A stretch of 64,000 nt of DNA from Paenibacillus oenotherae. GTDB lineage: Bacteria; Bacillota; Bacilli; Paenibacillales; Paenibacillaceae. Below, one piece after another: positions 44,723 through 53,444 of this stretch. The stretch spans positions 62,001 to 126,000 of the forward strand of contig NZ_JAHZIJ010000001.1 in NCBI RefSeq assembly GCF_019443105.1, written 5' to 3'. Position 1 is the first letter of the stretch. Each line of letters opens with the position of its first letter. Below the pieces are notes generated by a model. It saw nothing but the letters and a program-made list of their open reading frames with translations, searched no databases and had not been told where the DNA came from. A program made the translations under genes and the position numbers.

Positions 44723-45651
44723 ACGACGTTCTCGCCACCTTTCGTAATTTCCAGGAAGACATCTTCCAGATTCGTCTGCGCCTCGCTGAACGACACAACA
44801 CGGTAGCCGCTTGATATAAGTCCCATTAGCAATGCCGCCTGCTCTTCATCCTGTCCTTCATAATGGACATGAATGCCCTGTTCATCACGCAGCAGTCGTC
44901 CTACGAGCGGCTGATCCCTCAAGAAGCTCTCCGCCTCATCAAGACGGTCCAGAAGCCGGACATACAATACCCGCTTGACCCGCAGCTTGCTTTGAATATC
45001 AGAAATGTTGCCGCGGGCAACCATGCTCCCATGCTCAATAACGCCGATCTCATCCACCATCTCAGCCAGCTCAGGCAAAATATGCGACGAAATAATTATC
45101 GTCTTGCCCATTGCCTTTAGCTCCTTCAAAATTTCCCGCATCTCGATCCGCGCTCTGGGATCAAGCCCGGAAGCCGGTTCATCAAGGATGAGCAGATCAG
45201 GATCATGGACAAGGCAGCGAGCCAGACAGAGCCGCTGCTTCATCCCCCGTGACAATGTATCGACATAGGCATCCTTTTTGTCCGACAGATTGACAAGTTC
45301 CAGCAGCTGCGGTATCAGCTCTTCGCGCTCCGCCTTGGGAATTCCGTAGCTTGCGCCGTAGAAGTGCAGGTACTCTATCGTTTTGAACTGATCATAGACT
45401 CCGAAGAAATCCGGCATATAGCCGATCCGCTTGCGCACCTCCTTGGGATGCTGCGTAACATCGAAGCCGCCCACCTTGACTGTACCGGAGGTTGGCGCTG
45501 CAAGCGTTGCAAGTATGGACATCGTTGTTGACTTGCCCGCTCCGTTCGGTCCGACAAAACCAAAGACACAGCCTTTGGCAATCGTCAGATCAATTCCTTT
45601 TACCGCCTGGAATGATCCGAATGTCTTTGTCAGCCCCTCAATCTCTATCAT
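44719..45651 (-). CDS. ABC transporter ATP-binding protein
   Basis: 310 residues from ATG 45651, 5 nt after GGAGG. The in-frame ATG at 45663 overlaps the upstream stop as TGATG and is an alternative that adds four residues. Walker A GPNGAGKST 34-42, Q-loop YMPDFFGVYD, signature LSRGMKQRL, Walker B LLILDEPASGLDPRAR, and His in ISSHILPEL. The C-terminal 80 residues form the extra domain common to ATPases paired with ABC-2 permeases (NatA/CcmA/GldA type). Second gene of the operon. Confidence 0.94.
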   Translation of the reverse strand: MIEIEGLTKTFGSFQAVKGIDLTIAKGCVFGFVGPNGAGKSTTMSILATLAAPTSGTVKVGGFDVTQHPKEVRKRIGYMPDFFGVYDQFKTIEYLHFYGASYGIPKAEREELIPQLLELVNLSDKKDAYVDTLSRGMKQRLCLARCLVHDPDLLILDEPASGLDPRARIEMREILKELKAMGKTIIISSHILPELAEMVDEIGVIEHGSMVARGNISDIQSKLRVKRVLYVRLLDRLDEAESFLRDQPLVGRLLRDEQGIHVHYEGQDEEQAALLMGLISSGYRVVSFSEAQTNLEDVFLEITKGGENVV

Positions 45652-45662
45652 TGGCGCCTCCA

Positions 45663-48089
45663 TCAGTGCGTCACCTTCCCTTCCAGTCCGATTTGCGGGA
45701 ACATCGTCTCATATTGGTTCTCGTCCAGCACATCGATCTTCATGCGCACAGTACGATCCTTGGTTATAAATTGCTGCGGCGCTTTCAGCTCCCAGCTCAT
45801 TGCATTCCCCGTCATTGCCAGCCATTTGCCCTGCTTCTCATTCCATATCGACAAGGTCATGCCAGCAAGGTTAGCATTTAACAGTGGTTGTTGAACCTGC
45901 AGCAAGTCGTATTGAACCTTATCGATGCTCGGCAGGAGATAGCTGATAACAACCTCTCCCTGCGCAACAACAACCCGACCGTCAGGCCGTGACTCCATGC
46001 CCTTCATCGTGGTGGATTCCATACTGGGGACAAGCATGCCCGTTGGAATACGAACCTTATTGCCCTGTACGATATCCAGTGCCACCTTCTGTGCCCATAG
46101 CGTGACACGATCACTTTTCACATTGGCCCCATTCACTTGAAGCGCTGGCTCTGTATCCTTGCTGTATCCGACGACTGTAAGCTCATTCCTTCCATTCGAC
46201 TGTCCGGCATTCAACAAGGTGGATGAATATGCGTTGGTCAAAATTCTTTCACGCTGGCGATCATCCTGAGTACTGTTTGGATAAGGAAAGATCATTCCGC
46301 CAAAATCCAGATATGACTGCGGGTTGCCTGCTGCTGAGGCTGGAATGAGCGCTCTGCCGGATTGTCCGATTGCCAGCTCTCCTATCTTCACAACTTGTCC
46401 GTTCCATATCAAATGAACATCCGTCAGGTCTGTCCGCAGCTTGTTCGTTACCAGAAGCACAGTCCCTTTATCTGATTCCTCGAATGCCGTTTCCAGTTGC
46501 CCGGTATCGGCTACAGCAGCATTGTCCATATACGTGCCCCGTGTTGACCAATAGGAAACATCATTCCAGCGGATGTCCGTTTCCTGATCCTTCCTCGTCG
46601 CCACCTGCAGGGAGTCATCCTCAAGCTGGGAGATCCCGCCTCCGAAGCCATTATCGCTTTGATACGGCATTAGCGCTTGCGGAGTGTTGAAGGTTACGCG
46701 AACATCGCCGCCTGTCGGCACAAATACAGAGGAAGCGCCGAATTGCACCCCATCCCCCGCGCCACTTAGCGCCACGACACGCACAGTATGCGCAAGCGTC
46801 TTGCTTTTGTCGCTGGCACCAACGAAGAATACGGCAACCGAGCAAATAATCGCAATGGAAGGAATAATCCACCATGCCCATTCACGACGATCCAGCCGCT
46901 TTAGTAAAAGAAACAGCAGCGGGGCAGCAACAAATATATAAATAAGAAATAAATATAAGAGCGTCATAAAATGCGGGCTTTTAATAGAAGGGAATTTATT
47001 CACCGCATTTTGGAAATCCCAGTAAGGGCCATACCCCATGTTGCTATGTATCATGCCTCCAGGTTGAAAGCTCTGCAATTGGCTCCCCATCAGCTTGGCC
47101 CACAGCGCCGCACTTCCACCCCATGATGACATCGGCTCAAGCGCAGGATCAAATGCGACATACAGCACTTCACCCAGACCTAACGAGCGCTTGGCTGCTA
47201 GAATAACACCCTTCTCCTCCAGCAGCACTTCGCCTTCCGCCAGTGTCGCGGCGGAAACCGTAAGCGGTTCATTCAACGGGAGCTTCTTGCTGCCGATGTA
47301 CGGCGTCAGTTCATCCCCTATATTCAGCGTTGTCGTCCCTTGTACTGCAACCGGGGCAATGGATTGAAAGGGCGAGGCTGTCTTCTCATAACCGGCCCCG
47401 CCGGAGAGGATGAGCATTCCCCCTTCCTTCACCCATTGCGTAATCGCATCTCCTTGGGCTTCACTCAAGCTTGCTCCGGATATATCATTCAACAGCAGCG
47501 CATCCAGCGTATCAAGCTGCAATGAATCATAAGGCAGCTTCCCCGGATCAACGTTGACCGTCTTAATGGAATAACCCTTCTGATTCAGTGTCGGCATGAA
47601 ATTCAAAGTGTCCGGATCACGCGCGACAATTCCGATCATATTGCTTTGCGATATAGTGCCAGACAAGAAATGATTGCCGAGCAGCTTGACCGTTTTACCG
47701 TTTTCAGCAGAGCCTTCAAAGAAACGAACCAGGTTATTCCTTTCACCGAGCTGGCTGCTAGGAATAGCCAGGGACAAGGAAATAGGTGTATCTATCGGCA
47801 AATCTGCTTTGACCGAATAATCCATCTTCTGGCCATTCCAATTCGATTGAACCGAAACGACAAGCTCACCGGACAATTCCCTTCCGGTACGGTTCGTCAG
47901 CGTAAAATAAGCCGGGAACCAGCGCCCCTCTTTCATCTCCCCCTGATAGCCGGCACTGCTTTGTATTTCGATTCCTGCCTCTGTCTCTGCTGCAGCAGTC
48001 CCCGCAGGCAGCACTAGCAACAAAGTCAGCCAGAAGGCCAGCGAAAGCAATGCTAATTTTTGAGCCATATTTCTAATGTAAGGCTTCAC
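45663..48089 (-). CDS. Exported multi-domain membrane protein, first gene of the MoxR/VWA operon
   Basis: 808 residues. A signal peptide ends about residue 34 (LPAGTAAAETEAG); then an extracellular beta-domain, a GATase1-like Rossmann region (LDALLLNDISGASLSEAQ, WVKEGGMLILSGGAGYE), two membrane helices at about 370-430 (LLYLFLIYIFVAAPLLFLLL, then WIIPSIAIICSVAVFFVG) and a long C-terminal extracytoplasmic beta-rich part. No catalytic Cys of true amidotransferases is evident, so the domain is probably structural or ligand-binding. The same GATase-like module recurs in the two VWA proteins at the other end of the operon. No earlier gene is close upstream, so the operon promoter should lie just above 48089. 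Function unknown. Confidence 0.8.
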   Translation of the reverse strand: MKPYIRNMAQKLALLSLAFWLTLLLVLPAGTAAAETEAGIEIQSSAGYQGEMKEGRWFPAYFTLTNRTGRELSGELVVSVQSNWNGQKMDYSVKADLPIDTPISLSLAIPSSQLGERNNLVRFFEGSAENGKTVKLLGNHFLSGTISQSNMIGIVARDPDTLNFMPTLNQKGYSIKTVNVDPGKLPYDSLQLDTLDALLLNDISGASLSEAQGDAITQWVKEGGMLILSGGAGYEKTASPFQSIAPVAVQGTTTLNIGDELTPYIGSKKLPLNEPLTVSAATLAEGEVLLEEKGVILAAKRSLGLGEVLYVAFDPALEPMSSWGGSAALWAKLMGSQLQSFQPGGMIHSNMGYGPYWDFQNAVNKFPSIKSPHFMTLLYLFLIYIFVAAPLLFLLLKRLDRREWAWWIIPSIAIICSVAVFFVGASDKSKTLAHTVRVVALSGAGDGVQFGASSVFVPTGGDVRVTFNTPQALMPYQSDNGFGGGISQLEDDSLQVATRKDQETDIRWNDVSYWSTRGTYMDNAAVADTGQLETAFEESDKGTVLLVTNKLRTDLTDVHLIWNGQVVKIGELAIGQSGRALIPASAAGNPQSYLDFGGMIFPYPNSTQDDRQRERILTNAYSSTLLNAGQSNGRNELTVVGYSKDTEPALQVNGANVKSDRVTLWAQKVALDIVQGNKVRIPTGMLVPSMESTTMKGMESRPDGRVVVAQGEVVISYLLPSIDKVQYDLLQVQQPLLNANLAGMTLSIWNEKQGKWLAMTGNAMSWELKAPQQFITKDRTVRMKIDVLDENQYETMFPQIGLEGKVTH

Positions 48090-48163
48090 AACGGTACTCC
48101 CTTCTGCAATTGGTTTCCTAATTTTAACGATACTGGGGTTATAAAAGTTTCGATATGCACAAT

Positions 48164-48202
48164 AAAAAAACGGACTGGCAAGGCTCCTCCCTTGCCAATC
48201 CG
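48164..48202 (-). terminator. Terminator of the lepB-DUF4184-ybjQ operon
   Basis: CGGACTGGCAAGG and CCTTGCCAATCCG form a stem with one mismatch around CTCCT(C); seven T residues follow on the minus strand. It is 37 nt past the ybjQ stop. Confidence 0.9.
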
Positions 48203-48239
48203 TATGCTTGACACTTTATGCGGTCAGCCGCTATAGCCA

Positions 48240-48551
48240 TTAAATCCGAACTGCTGTACCGCTTACCGCAACCATCAGCATGCCATCACGGATAACCTCA
48301 TAATCGATGTCGATGCCTACGATTGCATTTGCTCCAAGACGCGAGGCGTTGCTGGACATTTCGTTAAATGCCACATCACGCGCCTCTTTCAGCTTGGATT
48401 CATACGCCCCTGATCTGCCTCCAACGATGTCGGTAATAGAAGCGAACAAATCACGTACGATGTTCGCCCCCATAATCGCTTCTCCAGTAACAACGCCCAA
48501 ATAATCATGCACAGGACGCCCTTCAATTGCAGGTGTAGTTGAGAAAATCAT
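48240..48551 (-). CDS. ybjQ: YbjQ/UPF0145 family protein
   Basis: 103 residues, AAGGAGG 7 nt before ATG 48551. The family pattern is complete: [50 protein letters not shown], and a C-terminal [13 protein letters not shown]. Small cytoplasmic protein that forms a pentameric barrel in known structures; proposed to bind heavy metals or small molecules, but no firm function. It follows the DUF4184 gene by 12 nt. Confidence 0.93.
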   Translation of the reverse strand: MIFSTTPAIEGRPVHDYLGVVTGEAIMGANIVRDLFASITDIVGGRSGAYESKLKEARDVAFNEMSSNASRLGANAIVGIDIDYEVIRDGMLMVAVSGTAVRI

Positions 48552-48563
48552 TCATATGCCTCC

Positions 48564-49592
48564 TTAAAATTTCTTAAACCCTCCATTGGCGGAGGTAGTA
48601 TTCCCATTATTGCAGGACGTCATCCGAGCCATTCCTGCTGCACATCGGCAAGCCAGCATTGCAAGTGCTGACCATATCCAGAAGAAGAGCAGCCAGATCA
48701 TTTCATTGTAACGGTGAATATCCTCTAGGGAGATCATACGATTATTTTCAAGCAGCCATGCCAATAATTTCATATGCACAGGCTCGTAGCTGATCATAGC
48801 AGCCGATAAGAGCAATAGAATGACGACCGCTGCTTTCAGCTTCCGACTGCGGGCTGCGATGTACAATAGAGAGGCAACGAACAAGCCGAACAAAGCGGCA
48901 GATAGCGGAGCTACAATCCATACCCCCGTATCAATCGGACCATGGCCTGCCAGCAGCTTGCCTGCCAGCATCAACAGAGCTGTAAGGGCAAAAGTGAGCC
49001 ACAATTGTGCCGCCGCTCCGCTTCTTGCCGCGGGCTTCTGCCCAGTGCAATCCGACCTGCGCCAGCGCAAATACCTGTACATCAACCATCCCGATGGAAT
49101 AAGCAATCCAATTAACGAGGTCGCATATTGCAGCCAATGGTAGATAGCCTCACCCGCTACTGCAGTGTAGAGGAACGGGAAGAGCTTGACGAAAACACCG
49201 CTGGAATGCGTCCAGCTGTCCATAAATAGATGCGTCAGGAATCCAATAAATAGTGAACCGATAAAGACCAGCCACTCCCGCGCGGAACGAAGCTGCCATG
49301 CTCCCAGCTCCTGCTGAACGAACCGGTCGACTCCTCCTCTGACTGGCATAAACAGAGGCAGGACAGGCTTAATAATGCTGTGGAAAGCAAAAGCTAATGT
49401 TATGCATAATGGCAGGCACATGAATAAAAATCCCGAGAAGAAATGACCAATTGAACGGTACGGCTCCATAGCAATAAAATATTCCATGTCCGGCGCCATA
49501 CTTCCCAGTACAAGCCCGGTGACGCTTAGCCATTTGGGTGCCAAGCGGCGCAGGGGAACCGCATACAACGGATGCGAGAATGTGAAGGGCAT
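48564..49592 (-). CDS. DUF4184 family membrane protein
   Basis: 342 residues, GGAGG 6 nt before ATG 49592. Starts MPFTFSHPLYAVPLRR and continues GLVLGSMAPDMEYFI, both typical of DUF4184; GFLTHLFMDSWTHSSG contains the conserved His/Asp pattern of this group, reminiscent of the YdjM-type metal-dependent hydrolase fold. Seven or so membrane segments follow, with a Met- and Asn-rich C-terminus. Function unknown. Lies between the signal peptidase and ybjQ genes on one transcript. Confidence 0.85.
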   Translation of the reverse strand: MPFTFSHPLYAVPLRRLAPKWLSVTGLVLGSMAPDMEYFIAMEPYRSIGHFFSGFLFMCLPLCITLAFAFHSIIKPVLPLFMPVRGGVDRFVQQELGAWQLRSAREWLVFIGSLFIGFLTHLFMDSWTHSSGVFVKLFPFLYTAVAGEAIYHWLQYATSLIGLLIPSGWLMYRYLRWRRSDCTGQKPAARSGAAAQLWLTFALTALLMLAGKLLAGHGPIDTGVWIVAPLSAALFGLFVASLLYIAARSRKLKAAVVILLLLSAAMISYEPVHMKLLAWLLENNRMISLEDIHRYNEMIWLLFFWIWSALAMLACRCAAGMARMTSCNNGNTTSANGGFKKF

Positions 49593-49632
49593 CCCTTACC
49601 TCCTGCACGCAGGATCATATTCAGCTAACCTG

Positions 49633-50181
49633 CTAATCAATTTGTCCAAATTTGCTTAACGGCCATAAACGGAAGATCGCACGGCCCTCAATGCTCGTCA
49701 GCGGAATCGCGCCAATCGTCCGGCTGTCCTCGCTTCTCATCCGATTATCGCCCATTACGAATACGGAATCAGCAGGTACCGTGAAAGGGAATGCCACACT
49801 GCTTGGAAGAGTCTCTCCCCGCACATACGGTTCTTCCAGCAGCGTATCATTGATATATACCTTGCCATCTCTTAAGTCCAGCACATCGCCGGCAAGGCCG
49901 ATGACCCTTTTAATGAGACGCTTATCTGCTTCAGGTCCATTAATAATAACAATCTCGCCCCGTTCAGGGGAATAAAAATGATACGTGATCTTGTCCTCAA
50001 TGAGACGCTGTCCCTCATATAACGTGCCCTGCATGGACACATTGCGAACTTCTGTCTGGGCGAAAGCATAGTTCTGGATTAATAGGGCTGCGACGACTGC
50101 AACGGACAAGGAAACACCCCAGTCACGAAGCTCGCGCACCCACTTCTTCTGCGGCTGCTGCTCGGTTTGAATGCTCATCAT
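49633..50181 (-). CDS. lepB: Type I signal peptidase
   Basis: 182 residues from ATG 50181 (GGGAG 5 nt upstream; the next codon 50178 is also ATG and equally possible). One N-terminal membrane anchor (about 22-40), then catalytic Ser49 in NVSMQGTL and catalytic Lys91 in KRLIKRVIG, with box E GDNRMRSEDSRTIG. Gram-positive type SPase I that removes signal peptides from exported proteins such as the surface protein and CGTase in this window. The Ser motif is SMQGTL rather than the common SMEPTL. Confidence 0.92.
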   Translation of the reverse strand: MMSIQTEQQPQKKWVRELRDWGVSLSVAVVAALLIQNYAFAQTEVRNVSMQGTLYEGQRLIEDKITYHFYSPERGEIVIINGPEADKRLIKRVIGLAGDVLDLRDGKVYINDTLLEEPYVRGETLPSSVAFPFTVPADSVFVMGDNRMRSEDSRTIGAIPLTSIEGRAIFRLWPLSKFGQID

Positions 50182-50355
50182 ATGCTCTCCCTTCATCTGC
50201 TTAAAATTTAAATTCCACGATCTGTAATTAATAACGATTCAGCCCATAATAAAGTTTCTCTTGCATCCATAATCGGCCAAAAAAAATATTGAACCCCCCA
50301 ACTACTTGCGATAAAGTGAGTAGATTGATGATTCAACTACAGAGGAGTGGGACGA

Positions 50356-51552
50356 TTGTCGCAGGATAGCACGAAAGCCATGAAACACGCGCCTTCAATT
50401 GCAGCAACCAGGCTCGACCATCTTGTTTTCGTTATTGTAACACTGCTCTATTGGACGAATATGTATATCTATGTTCCGATCTTGCCTCCATATATGCAAG
50501 AAAGCGGCTATTCCGCCATGCTGATCGGCATCGTGCTCGGAAGCTATGGCTTCACGCAGATGCTCATTCGATTCCCGCTTGGCTTATTGTCTGACAAGCT
50601 CCACAAGCGCAAGCCCTTTCTGATGATCGGCATGCTGTCAGGCGCTCTCAGCTGCTATCTGTTTACTATGCCAGATTCCTGGCTCTGGCCGCTGGCCGGA
50701 CGAATGATGTCAGGTGTCTGCGCATCTGCCTGGGTAGCATTCACCGTTCTGTATGCCGCCTACTATGCATCCAACGAAGCAACCAAAGCAATGAGCAACA
50801 TAAGCTTTCTAACCGTGGGCGGACAGCTGATCGGCATGACGCTTAGCGGATGGCTCAGTGATACGTTTGACTGGAATGCTGCTTTCATTGCCGGAATCGG
50901 GATCGGGCTGGCCGGCTTCCTGCTTGTACTGGCGGTCAAGGAGCCGAAGGGTGGCGTCGCCCGTGCGCCAATCTCGCTTCACCATCTGGGCGAGGTCGTA
51001 CGCACTCCTTCTCTGATCCGGGTATCCATTCTGTCAATTCTGGGCCATTGCGTGCTATTCATTACAATGTTCGGCTTTACCCCGCTTAAAGCAACTGAGC
51101 TGGGTGCGGATAGCGGGCAGCTTACGCTCGTCGTAATCGCCTTCATGATTCCTCACGCGATTGCCTCCCTGCTTGCAGGCAGAACGCTTGCTCCACGATT
51201 CGGAACATGGAACATTACTGCACTGGGTTTTGTCCTGAGCGCCATATGTACTGTTTCCATCATTTATTCAGACTCGCTCTCCATGCTGATTGTTACACAA
51301 GCTGTCAATGGATTTGCCCAAGGCCTGTATCTCCCACTGCTGCTTGGCATGGCTATTCAACCCTTCGAAATGAACAAGCGCGCCACGGCCATGGGCTTCT
51401 ATCAGGCGGTCTATTCCATCGGCATGTTCGCCGGACCTTTTCTCGCCGGTTTCATGAATGAAGGCTTCGGCCTGGACAGCGGCTTCTGGCTCGGAGGCGC
51501 GTTTGCTGCAGCAGCTCTACTCTTAACGTTGAAATGGAAAGGGACTTCGTAA
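50356..51552 (+). CDS. Major facilitator superfamily transporter
   Basis: 398 residues from TTG 50356, which has AGAGGAG 8 nt upstream; GTG 50347 overlaps that site and is rejected. Twelve membrane helices. The loop 2/3 motif is SYGFTQMLIRFPLGLLSDKLHKRKPF (here in two parts: LLSDKLHKRKPF is the DxxxRK element), and helix 5 carries GGQLIGMTLSGWLSD. Related to YfkF- or MdtG-like drug/sugar efflux proteins, but no substrate can be read from the sequence. Converges on the alcohol dehydrogenase gene. Confidence 0.88.
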   Translation: MSQDSTKAMKHAPSIAATRLDHLVFVIVTLLYWTNMYIYVPILPPYMQESGYSAMLIGIVLGSYGFTQMLIRFPLGLLSDKLHKRKPFLMIGMLSGALSCYLFTMPDSWLWPLAGRMMSGVCASAWVAFTVLYAAYYASNEATKAMSNISFLTVGGQLIGMTLSGWLSDTFDWNAAFIAGIGIGLAGFLLVLAVKEPKGGVARAPISLHHLGEVVRTPSLIRVSILSILGHCVLFITMFGFTPLKATELGADSGQLTLVVIAFMIPHAIASLLAGRTLAPRFGTWNITALGFVLSAICTVSIIYSDSLSMLIVTQAVNGFAQGLYLPLLLGMAIQPFEMNKRATAMGFYQAVYSIGMFAGPFLAGFMNEGFGLDSGFWLGGAFAAAALLLTLKWKGTS

Positions 51553-51575
51553 GCCAGGCAATCCCGAATCAAGCT

Positions 51576-52745
51576 CTACAAGGATAGCCGGTATATTGCC
51601 AGTACATCCCCTTGATCGAGTTTGCGGAAGTTGCCTCGCGGCCCGCGTGCCGTCGCTTGCGCCGCCATGGCCTCCAGATGCTCATCGCCAATTCCATAGT
51701 CGGCCAGCCTTGACGGGGCGCCGATTGAAGTCCAGAAATCGCGGAGAGCCTTGATGCCTGCCTCTGCGATTTCCCGGTCGCTCCTGCCTTCTTCCTGAAC
51801 GCCAAACACCTGAACCGCGAACTGGCGGAAACGTGGAAGATAGTCGTCCATCACATAGCTCATCCAGTTGGGGAACAGAATCGCCAGCCCGCCACCGTGC
51901 GGTATATCATAGACCGCGGACAATACATGCTCCATATCGTGATTGGCCCAATCCCCGGTGATCCCCATCGAAAGCACATTATTGAGCGCCATTGTCCCGC
52001 AATATAGAATCGTTTCGCGATGCTGAAGATTCGCAAGATCATTAACAAGCAGCGGCGCAGTCGCAATCACTGTCCTGAGAATCGTTTCACAGAAGCCATC
52101 CTGAACAGGCGTGTGCGGGTCACGGTGAAAATATTGCTCGAACACATGCGACATAATATCAGCCATGCCGTAAACCGTATGATCCTTAGGTGTAGTCACG
52201 GTAAACGCAGGATCAAGGATAGAGAATGCCGGATATACATGCGGACTGCCCCAGCCATGCTTCTCCTTCGTTTCTTCGTTTGATATAACGGAGTTGGCGT
52301 TCATCTCCGAACCGGTCGCAGCAAGCGTAAGTACCGTACCGAGAGGAAGTGCGGATTGAACCGGAACCTTGTTCGTCACTACATCCCAGAAATCTCCCTG
52401 GTAATGAGCGCCGGCAGCAATTGCCTTGCCGCAGTCCAACGTGCTTCCGCCTCCTACAGCCAGCACCCAATCGATCCGATGCTGCCTGCATAACTCGGCG
52501 CCCCTGTTAACAGTCGTTACCCTTGGATTCGGCTCCACGCCGCCAAGCTCGGTCACTTCACAGCCAGCTCCGTGCAGCAGCTCCAGAACACGATCATAGA
52601 GCCCGCTTCTCTTAATGCTGCCGCCCCCGTAGATTAATAGTACATACTTGCCGTATTTCCGAGCCTCGGATGTCAATTTCGCAAGCTGCCCACTGCCGAA
52701 ATGAAGCCTCGTTGGATTATGGAACGTGAATGCTTTCATTGTCAT
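51576..52745 (-). CDS. Iron-containing alcohol dehydrogenase (butanol dehydrogenase type)
   Basis: 389 residues, ATG 52745 6 nt after AGAGGCGG. Group [17 protein letters not shown]-terminus, NAD(P)-binding GGGSIKRSG and [16 protein letters not shown], and the metal-binding region with Asp/His ligands in [14 protein letters not shown] and [22 protein letters not shown]. Similar in layout to YugJ/YugK/BdhA NADPH-dependent butanol dehydrogenases. Probably reduces aldehydes during fermentation; exact substrate not readable. Confidence 0.92.
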   Translation of the reverse strand: MTMKAFTFHNPTRLHFGSGQLAKLTSEARKYGKYVLLIYGGGSIKRSGLYDRVLELLHGAGCEVTELGGVEPNPRVTTVNRGAELCRQHRIDWVLAVGGGSTLDCGKAIAAGAHYQGDFWDVVTNKVPVQSALPLGTVLTLAATGSEMNANSVISNEETKEKHGWGSPHVYPAFSILDPAFTVTTPKDHTVYGMADIMSHVFEQYFHRDPHTPVQDGFCETILRTVIATAPLLVNDLANLQHRETILYCGTMALNNVLSMGITGDWANHDMEHVLSAVYDIPHGGGLAILFPNWMSYVMDDYLPRFRQFAVQVFGVQEEGRSDREIAEAGIKALRDFWTSIGAPSRLADYGIGDEHLEAMAAQATARGPRGNFRKLDQGDVLAIYRLSL

Positions 52746-52830
52746 GATCCGCCTCTCAAATGAAAATTTTGTTTCCTGCCTTCAACCCGTCGCTATACAA
52801 AACAAGTTTAACAAAATAGAGATCAAGAGT

Positions 52831-52866
52831 AAAAAAATCACCTGCCGAGCGTACAGGCAGATGATT
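52831..52866 (-). terminator. Terminator of the miaB-ricA operon
   Basis: ATCA-CTGCC pairs with GGCAG-TGAT around a 10-nt loop; seven T residues follow on the minus strand. Lies 18 nt after the ricA stop. Confidence 0.9.
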
Positions 52867-52884
52867 CTTATGACCACGATTCAA

Positions 52885-53385
52885 TTATTCAATACAATCC
52901 TCAGGTTCTTCCGCAGGAGCCGCGTCCTCCATATTAACCTTGTCCGCTACCGTATCACGAATAACAGCGACAACGGTTTGCAGCAAGTAGTTAATATCTG
53001 CCTGGCTCTGTTGAAATTCGGAAATGATCGGGATCTCGTCGAGCTGATCCTGCAGTTCTTCGATTTCTTTCTCGATCTTGGTCACCATTTCCGCATTCTT
53101 GAAAGTCGTTTCGAACGCAACGATCTCTTTTTGCTTCTTCTTCATTTGAGCGATTAAGCCTTGTACCCGTTCATTGCCTTGAATTTGCTTCTCGGCACGT
53201 TGATATTGCTGCACTTCCTCCGAAGTGAACAGCATCTCGGCCAGCTCTTTCGTCTTCGCCATGATGTCAGCTCTAACGATAATATCCTTCGTATGAAACT
53301 TGGGAACGCCGCACCCTTCGCCATGCTCGTGGTCGTGGTGATCGTGATCATGATTATGCTTCGTTGTTGTTTGTTCGTTCGCCAT
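52885..53385 (-). CDS. ricA: YmcA/RicA family regulator with His-rich N-terminus
   Basis: 166 residues, GGGAGA before ATG 53385. From about residue 30 the protein follows RicA (YmcA): KDIIVRADIMAKTKELAEMLF, EEVQQYQRAEKQIQGNERV, a coiled coil and the well conserved EIPIISEFQQSQADINYLLQ; a single Cys lies three residues before the end (EDCIE). RicA works with RicF (YlbF) and RicT (YaaT) in an iron-sulfur complex needed for mRNA maturation by RNase Y and for sporulation, competence and biofilm formation in Bacillus. Its place right after miaB is the same as in Bacillus. Unusual: residues 8-25 are His/Asp-rich (HNHDHDHHDHEHGEGCG), a likely metal-binding extension absent from Bacillus subtilis RicA as I remember it. 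Confidence 0.88.
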   Translation of the reverse strand: MANEQTTTKHNHDHDHHDHEHGEGCGVPKFHTKDIIVRADIMAKTKELAEMLFTSEEVQQYQRAEKQIQGNERVQGLIAQMKKKQKEIVAFETTFKNAEMVTKIEKEIEELQDQLDEIPIISEFQQSQADINYLLQTVVAVIRDTVADKVNMEDAAPAEEPEDCIE

Positions 53386-53444
53386 AATATCTCCCTCTCG
53401 CCGCTAGCCTGGTTGCATAGCCGCTTCATTTCATTGAACTTCTG

